Both the position numbers and the translations under genes were made by a program. From Mycobacterium basiliense (lineage in GTDB: Bacteria > Actinomycetota > Actinomycetes > Mycobacteriales > Mycobacteriaceae), in contig NZ_LR130759.1 in NCBI RefSeq assembly GCF_900292015.1, positions 4,960,001 to 5,024,000 of the forward strand: DNA of 64,000 nucleotides, written 5' to 3'. Shown here in pieces: positions 59,284 through 64,000 of the stretch. The notes below the pieces were generated by a model. The model searched no databases. It was not told the DNA's origin and saw only the letters and a list, made by a program, of their open reading frames with translations. Every line of letters starts with the position of its first letter. Positions within the stretch are counted from its first letter, which is position 1.

Positions 59284-60930
59284 TCATCCGCCGGCCGCCA
59301 CATGGCTCGCATGCACGTCATCGGCGGGGCGAGCCTCCGTCTGTTCCTTGGCCCAGCGGTAATCGGGCTTGCCCGCGGGTGAGCGCTTCACCTCGTCGAC
59401 AAACCAAAGACTGCGCGGCACTTTGTATCCCGCGATCTCAGAGCGCACGAAGCTATCCAATTCAGCCAGCGACGGGCGGCAGCCGGACCGGGCTTGCACG
59501 ACCGCAGCCACGTGCTGCCCGTACCGCGGATCGGGCACCCCGACCACCAAGGCGTCGAACACGTCGGGATGGCCTTTCAACGCCGCTTCGACTTCTTCGG
59601 GGTAGATCTTTTCACCACCGCTGTTGATGGACACCGAGCCACGACCCAGCATGGTGACAGTACCGTCTTCCTCGACCTGTGCGTAGTCACCCGGAATCGC
59701 ATAGCGCACACCATTGATCGTGCGGAACGTCTCGGCGGTCTTCTTCTCGTCCTTGTAGTAGCCGACGGGAATGTTGCCTTTCTTGGCGATGAAGCCGCGC
59801 ACGCCCGACCCGGGCTGCACCTCGTTACCGTCCTCATCGAGTACGACGGTGCGATGGTCAATGCTCACGCGCGGACCACCACTGTGCGGCGCCCCCGAGG
59901 CGACGATGCTGGTGCCGCCAAATCCGGTCTCCGACGAGCCAATTGAGTCCGTGATAACCCGATTCGGCAGCAGTTCAAGGAGTTTCTCTTTAATACTCGG
60001 CGAGAACAAGGCCGCGGTGCTGGCCAGCAGAAATAGCGAAGAAAGATCGTAGTCGTTGTCTTTCTGCAGCGCATCGAGTAGCGGCCGGGCCATGGCATCG
60101 CCAGTGAAGAACAAGAGGCTTACTTTGTGCTTGTGGATCGTGCGCCATACCTCGTCGGCATTGAATTCCGGTGCTAGAACCGTGGTTTGACCCGAGAAGA
60201 TCGACATCCAGGTGGCCGACTGGGTGGCGCCGTGGATCATCGGCGGAATTGGATAGCGGATCATCGGCGGGTTGGCGGCGGCGGCTTTCGCCAGGTCGTA
60301 TTCGTCCTTGACGAATTCTCCTGTCGCGAAGTCGGTTCCACCAAAAAGCACCCGGTAGATGTCCTCATGGCGCCACATCACGCCCTTCGGAAAGCCGGTC
60401 GTACCACCGGTATACAGCAGGTAGATGGCGTCGGCGCTGCGTTCGCCGAAGTCGCGCTCGGGTGAACTGTCAGCGATCGCCGAGTAGAACTCGACGCCGC
60501 CGTAGCGCTGGTAGTCCGTATCGCTGCCATCCTCGACGACCAGGATCGTCTTCACGTTGGGGGTTTCGGGCAACACGTTGGCCACGCGGTCCGAGTACTG
60601 CCGCTCGTGGACCAGCGCCACCATGTCGGAGTTGTCGAACAGGTATCGAAGTTCCCCTTCGACATACCGAAAGTTGACGTTCACCAGAATGGCGCCCGCC
60701 TTGATGATGCCGAGCATCGCGATGACGATCTCGATGCGGTTGCGGCAGTAAAGACCGACCTTGTCGTCCTGCTGGACGCCCTGGCCGATCAGATAGTGCG
60801 CAAGACGGTTGGCTTTCTCCTCCAGTTGGGCGTAGGTCAGCTGCTCATCGCCGCAGATGAGGGCTACGCGGTCAGGCACAGCGTCGATGGCGTGCTCAGC
60901 GAGATCGGCAATATTCAGGGCCACGGCCAC
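59284..60930 (-). CDS. fadD19: Steroid side-chain acyl-CoA ligase FadD19
   Basis: 548 residues from GTG 60930, the same length and N-terminus (VAVALNIADLAEHAID) as Rv3515c. Motifs: YTGGTTGFPKGVM near residue 175, SIGSSETGFGG near residue 320, hinge YAQVEEDGTVTMLGRGS with INSGGEK near residue 440, and the C-terminal catalytic Lys in RSPAGKPDY. FadD19 makes the CoA ester of the C26/C27 cholestenoate side chain, the step before FadE26-FadE27. There is no ribosome site before the GTG and the KstR operator ends 5 nt away, which suggests a leaderless transcript. The paralogue fadD18 of H37Rv is absent here. Confidence 0.95.
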   Translation of the reverse strand: MAVALNIADLAEHAIDAVPDRVALICGDEQLTYAQLEEKANRLAHYLIGQGVQQDDKVGLYCRNRIEIVIAMLGIIKAGAILVNVNFRYVEGELRYLFDNSDMVALVHERQYSDRVANVLPETPNVKTILVVEDGSDTDYQRYGGVEFYSAIADSSPERDFGERSADAIYLLYTGGTTGFPKGVMWRHEDIYRVLFGGTDFATGEFVKDEYDLAKAAAANPPMIRYPIPPMIHGATQSATWMSIFSGQTTVLAPEFNADEVWRTIHKHKVSLLFFTGDAMARPLLDALQKDNDYDLSSLFLLASTAALFSPSIKEKLLELLPNRVITDSIGSSETGFGGTSIVASGAPHSGGPRVSIDHRTVVLDEDGNEVQPGSGVRGFIAKKGNIPVGYYKDEKKTAETFRTINGVRYAIPGDYAQVEEDGTVTMLGRGSVSINSGGEKIYPEEVEAALKGHPDVFDALVVGVPDPRYGQHVAAVVQARSGCRPSLAELDSFVRSEIAGYKVPRSLWFVDEVKRSPAGKPDYRWAKEQTEARPADDVHASHVAAGG

Positions 60931-60935
60931 CAAAC

Positions 60936-60949
60936 TAGAACGTGTTACA
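60936..60949. promoter_or_regulatory. KstR operator between fadD19 and echA19
   Basis: TAGAACGTGTTACA, the same 14 bases as the fdxD/fadE26 operator and a full match to TNNAACNNGTTNNA. It lies 5 nt upstream of the fadD19 start and 46 nt upstream of echA19, so it should cover both promoters. Confidence 0.88.
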
Positions 60950-60995
60950 TTTCTTGACAAGCGAACGCGCAGATGTCGAACGAGAGGCGGTTACC

Positions 60996-61808
60996 GTGGT
61001 CGAGACACCAGCAAACGAGGAGTCCGGACCCGACGCGCTAGTGGAACAGCGCGGGCACACCCTGATCGTGACCATGAACCGACCGTCGCGGCGTAATGCT
61101 CTAAGTGGTGAAATGATGCAAATCATGGTCGACGCATGGGACCGCGTCGACAACGATCCCGACATCCGTTGCTGCATCCTGACCGGTGCCGGTGGCTACT
61201 TCTGCGCTGGCATGGACCTCAAGGCGGCAACCCACAAGCCGCCCGGCGACTCCTTCAAAGACGGCAGCTACGACCCGTCGCGCATTGACGCCCTGCTCAA
61301 AGGCCGCAGGCTTACGAAACCCCTCATTGCTGCCGTCGAAGGCCCCGCAATCGCCGGCGGGACCGAGATCCTGCAGGGCACCGACATCCGCATCGCCGGC
61401 GAGAGCGCAAAATTCGGCATCTCCGAGGCCAAGTGGAGCCTATATCCGATGGGCGGTTCGGCGGTTCGGCTAGTGCGCCAAATCCCCTACACGGTGGCCT
61501 GCGACTTGCTGCTTACCGGACGGCACATCACCGCGGCCGAGGCAAAGGAGATGGGCCTAATCGGATACGTCGTGCCCGACGGGCAGGCACTGACCAGAGC
61601 GCTCGAGATCGCGGAGGTCATTGCGGCCAATGGGCCGTTGGCCGTGCAGGCGATCCTGCGGACCGTCCGGGAGACCGAGGGTATGGCCGAGAACGATGCG
61701 TTCAAGATCGACACTCAAATCGGTATCCAGGTCTTCCTGTCCGACGACGCCAAGGAAGGTCCGCGTGCATTCGCGGAGAAGCGCACGCCCAACTTCCAGA
61801 ACCGCTAA
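60996..61808 (+). CDS. echA19: Enoyl-CoA hydratase EchA19
   Basis: 270 residues from GTG 60996 with GAGGCGG upstream; an ATG at 60942 lies inside the KstR operator and is rejected. Crotonase fold: [11 protein letters not shown] near residue 26, oxyanion loop [13 protein letters not shown] near residue 66, [20 protein letters not shown] near residue 112, and [15 protein letters not shown] with the catalytic Glu. Orthologue of Rv3516, which hydrates enoyl-CoA intermediates of the cholesterol side chain. Divergent from fadD19 at a shared KstR site. Confidence 0.95.
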   Translation: MVETPANEESGPDALVEQRGHTLIVTMNRPSRRNALSGEMMQIMVDAWDRVDNDPDIRCCILTGAGGYFCAGMDLKAATHKPPGDSFKDGSYDPSRIDALLKGRRLTKPLIAAVEGPAIAGGTEILQGTDIRIAGESAKFGISEAKWSLYPMGGSAVRLVRQIPYTVACDLLLTGRHITAAEAKEMGLIGYVVPDGQALTRALEIAEVIAANGPLAVQAILRTVRETEGMAENDAFKIDTQIGIQVFLSDDAKEGPRAFAEKRTPNFQNR

Positions 61809-61818
61809 CCTCCCACGC

Positions 61819-61880
61819 CCAGCGTGAACTGACTGCGAAAAATGGGCGACAATTCCGCACTGACTTCACGTTCGGTGAGG
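61819..61880. repeat. Imperfect palindromic repeat, left flank of the DUF559-like gene
   Basis: About 60 bp; AGCGTGAACTGACTGCGAAA pairs imperfectly with the end of the element (CGCACTGACTTCACGTT). A related element flanks the other side of the next gene (62743-62805). It ends about 30 nt before the start codon at 61910 and probably holds the promoter or forms a hairpin after echA19. Confidence 0.6.
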
Positions 61881-61909
61881 CTGTCGGTCCCCCACGGCAC
61901 ACTGCCTGC

Positions 61910-62752
61910 ATGGCGGATCCGTTTATCGGCAGCGAGGCGATCACTTCCGGCACGTTGACGCCCTACCGGCTGCGAAGCAAATTCACTGCGATCCACCCTG
62001 ACGTCTACGTCGCTCCTGGCACTACTCTTACAGCGACGACACGTGCGCATGCCGCTTGGCTGTGGTCGCGCAGGCGTGGTGTGATCGGCGGACGATCGGC
62101 AGCGGCATTGCACGGCGCCAAGTGGGTCGACCATCGGGCGCCTGCGCAATTGTTATACGGACATCGCCGTCCCCCTATGGGTATCGAAACATGGTCGGAT
62201 CGTGTTGCCGACGACGAAGTCGAACTGATTGGCGGTCTAACGGCGACCACCGCGGCGCGCACCGCCTTAGACCTGGCCTGTCGGTACCCGATCAGCAAGG
62301 CGGTCACGGCCGTCGATGCACTCAGCCGGGCAACCAGACTTAAGATCTCCGATGCCGAACTACTCGCCGACCGTTACCAGGGACACCGAAACATCCGGCG
62401 TGCCCGACACACACTCTCCCTGGTCGACCCCGGTGCGGAGTCGCCCCGCGAGACGTGGCTGCGGTTACTGCTCATCGAGGCCGGCTACCCAAGGCCACAG
62501 ACCCAGATCCCGGTTTACGACGAGTACGGCCAGCTGATTGCCGTACTCGATATGGGTTGGGCGGACATAAAAGTCGCGGTCGAATACGAAGGTGACCACC
62601 ACCGGATAAGTCGCAGACAATTCAACAGGGACATCGTGCGCATCGAGACGCTGACCACCGAGCTGGGCTGGATCGTCGTCCGGGTCACCGTCGAGGATGT
62701 ACCAGGCGGGATACTGCGTCGGGTAGCCGCGGCCTGGGCTCGCCGAGCGTGA
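61910..62752 (+). CDS. AbiEi/DUF559-like protein (Rv3517-like)
   Basis: 280 residues from ATG 61910 (279 in H37Rv Rv3517). The N-terminal half (LTPYRLRSKFTAIHPDVYVAP, near residues 14-34, then AAWLWSRRRGVIGGRSAAALHG) resembles the AbiEi-type winged-helix region of abortive-infection antitoxins. The C-terminal part resembles a PD-(D/E)XK DUF559 nuclease: VLDMGWADIKVAVEYEGDHH near residue 210 gives the D...ExE/K-type core, then WIVVRVTVEDV. Mycobacteria have many such single-gene copies. The stop codon lies inside the right flanking repeat. It sits among KstR cholesterol genes without an obvious link. Confidence 0.75.
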   Translation: MADPFIGSEAITSGTLTPYRLRSKFTAIHPDVYVAPGTTLTATTRAHAAWLWSRRRGVIGGRSAAALHGAKWVDHRAPAQLLYGHRRPPMGIETWSDRVADDEVELIGGLTATTAARTALDLACRYPISKAVTAVDALSRATRLKISDAELLADRYQGHRNIRRARHTLSLVDPGAESPRETWLRLLLIEAGYPRPQTQIPVYDEYGQLIAVLDMGWADIKVAVEYEGDHHRISRRQFNRDIVRIETLTTELGWIVVRVTVEDVPGGILRRVAAAWARRA

Positions 62753-62805
62753 ACTCAGTGCGAGGTTTCGACAGATTTTTCGCAATCACGTCACACTCGG
62801 CGAGA
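62743..62805. repeat. Imperfect palindromic repeat, right flank; possible bidirectional terminator
   Basis: CGAGCGTGAACTCAGTGCGA pairs imperfectly with TCGCAATCACGTCACACTCG across a short T-rich loop (ATTTTT). It overlaps the last codons of the DUF559-like gene and ends 4 bp from the stop of cyp142, filling the convergent gap of the two genes. Related to the repeat at 61819-61880. Confidence 0.6.
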
Positions 62806-62808
62806 GAA

Positions 62809-64000
62809 TCACCCCAGCGGCGCGCTCGGCGTGAACACGACGGGCATGGATTCCAAACCACTGACGAAGTTCGCTGGTCGCAGCGGCAACGCCGAGTCCT
62901 CGGAGGCCAGCCGCAGGTCCGGCAACCGTTGCACTACCCGATCCGTCATCAACGACAGCTCAAGGCGGGCCAGCTGATTGCCTAAGCAGAAATGGGTGCC
63001 AAAACCGAAAGCCAGATGACTGTTCGGGTTTCGCTGGATATCAAACGTCTCCGGGTCGGAGAACACCGCCTCATCGAAGTTCGCCGACTCGAAGAGCAGC
63101 ATCATCTTTTCACCTTCGCGCAACGCGGTCCCGTGAAACTCGGTATCCGAGGTCAACACCCGACACATGTTTTTCACCGGCGCGGTCCAGCGCAGCATCT
63201 CCTCGATAGCGCCGGGCAGCAACGCACGATCACCCTGCAGCAGGTCCCATTGGTCCCGGTTGCGTAACAGCTGCTCCGTTCCCCCGCTCAGGGTGTGCCT
63301 GGTTGTCTCGTCGCCGCCGATCAAGATGAGCAGAGTCTCCATGACCAGCTCGTCGTCGGTCAACCGCTCACCGTCCACTTCGGAACTAACCAGCACGCTG
63401 ACCAGGTCGTCGGTGGACTCCCTACGACGAGCCGCGATGGTAGCCCTGGTGAACTCGTTATAGGCGGCGAATGCATCTATGGTGACTTGAAAATCCTCTT
63501 GCGATACATGCGAACTCAGAAACGTCACCAGGTCATCGGACCATCGCAGGAACATGTCCCGCTGTTCGGGACGCACGCCGAGCATGTCGCCGATGACCGC
63601 CATCGGCAGCGGCGCGGCCAAGTCGCGTACGAAGTCGCATTCACCGCGCTCGCACACCGCGTCGATCAGCGTGTCGCACAGGTGCCCTATCGAAAGCTCC
63701 TTGTCCTTGACCCGCTTGCGAGTAAACCCCGCATTAACTAGCTTGCGCCGCAACAGATGCGCGGGATCATCCATATCGATCATCATCGGCAGCGCGTCCT
63801 GGTCGGGACGGATACCGCCAGCGTTGGAGAACAATTCGGGTTGGCGCTCAGCGTCAATCACGGCCTGATAGGTCGATGCCGCGGCCAGGCCGTTGCGGTC
63901 CCGGAACACCGGCTGGTTTGCCCGCATCCACCGATATGCCTCTCGCGCTTCATGACTGGCGTAAAAGTTGCCGTCGGTCAGGTCGACGTCGGGTTTGGTC
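62809..64000 (-). CDS. cyp142: Cytochrome P450 CYP142 (cholesterol 26/27-hydroxylase); start codon cut by the window edge
   Basis: 396 residues are visible; base 64000 is the G of what is probably the ATG, so only two bases are missing and the protein is likely 397 residues (MTKPDVDL...). I-helix LILIGGDETTRHT, K-helix EEMLRW, heme loop FGFGTHFCLG with the axial Cys at about residue 339, ERR-type Arg segment. Orthologue of Rv3518c, which oxidises the C26/C27 terminus of cholesterol and cholestenone with FdxD-type electron donation. Product feeds FadD19. Confidence 0.95.
   Translation of the reverse strand, partial: TKPDVDLTDGNFYASHEAREAYRWMRANQPVFRDRNGLAAASTYQAVIDAERQPELFSNAGGIRPDQDALPMMIDMDDPAHLLRRKLVNAGFTRKRVKDKELSIGHLCDTLIDAVCERGECDFVRDLAAPLPMAVIGDMLGVRPEQRDMFLRWSDDLVTFLSSHVSQEDFQVTIDAFAAYNEFTRATIAARRRESTDDLVSVLVSSEVDGERLTDDELVMETLLILIGGDETTRHTLSGGTEQLLRNRDQWDLLQGDRALLPGAIEEMLRWTAPVKNMCRVLTSDTEFHGTALREGEKMMLLFESANFDEAVFSDPETFDIQRNPNSHLAFGFGTHFCLGNQLARLELSLMTDRVVQRLPDLRLASEDSALPLRPANFVSGLESMPVVFTPSAPLG

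Noticed and set aside
60942..60995. Upstream ATG for echA19
   Set aside because: It lies within the KstR operator and has no ribosome site; GTG 60996 has GAGGCGG and a better N-terminus.
61433..61909. Long N-terminal extension of the DUF559-like protein overlapping echA19
   Set aside because: It runs inside the echA19 coding region in another frame and through the flanking repeat; ATG 61910 matches the known protein start.

Overview
The window comes from a slow-growing Mycobacterium closely related to M. tuberculosis. The evidence is high G+C, two PE_PGRS genes, a complete mce4 operon and cholesterol side-chain genes (hsd4A, fdxD, fadE26, fadE27, fadD17, fadD19, echA19, cyp142) in the same order and orientation as H37Rv Rv3480c-Rv3518c. 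It is probably not the tuberculosis complex itself. lipF (Rv3487c) is missing, an SDR-SDR-crotonase-ABC block lies between cpsA and the DoxX gene, and fadD18 with its neighbouring extra PE_PGRS genes is absent. Comparisons with H37Rv are from memory, not from a search.

Layout. 1-8.8 kb is an accessory stretch: a wax ester synthase/DGAT cut by the window edge, a 14-helix MFS exporter, a small HTH protein, secreted proteins, an alpha/beta hydrolase, a GAP-family membrane protein, a decayed guanine deaminase remnant and a TDT/SLAC1 transporter. 8.8-19.9 kb holds two membrane-anchored proteins, cpsA (LCP ligase), two SDRs, a crotonase, a FetAB-like ABC pair, DoxX, a PadR regulator and otsA. 19.9-31.8 kb is one leftward gene train, hsd4A and fdxD followed by yrbE4A-yrbE4B-mce4ABCD-lprN-mce4F and two Mce-associated genes. 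32.0-35.9 kb is the rightward fadE26-fadE27-fadD17 operon. 36.1-59.1 kb is dominated by two PE_PGRS genes that flank ilvX and an amidohydrolase gene. 59.3-64 kb holds fadD19, echA19, a DUF559-like gene and cyp142.

Function. Most of the right half serves cholesterol. Mce4/YrbE4 imports the sterol. CYP142, with ferredoxin FdxD, oxidises the side-chain terminus. FadD19 and FadD17 make the CoA thioesters. FadE26-FadE27, EchA19 and Hsd4A run beta-oxidation. Two exact KstR operator matches (31928-31941 and 60936-60949) sit in the two divergent promoters of this set.

The most unusual object is the second PE_PGRS gene (42997-59139, 5380 codons). Its core is about 35 tandem copies of a 360-bp (120-residue) unit with no length change over 12 kb. 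The copies differ by a small set of exchangeable sequence alleles, and blocks of more than 1 kb are duplicated almost identically. This looks like a gene being rewritten by unequal exchange or gene conversion. No RNA genes, insertion sequences or CRISPR arrays were seen.
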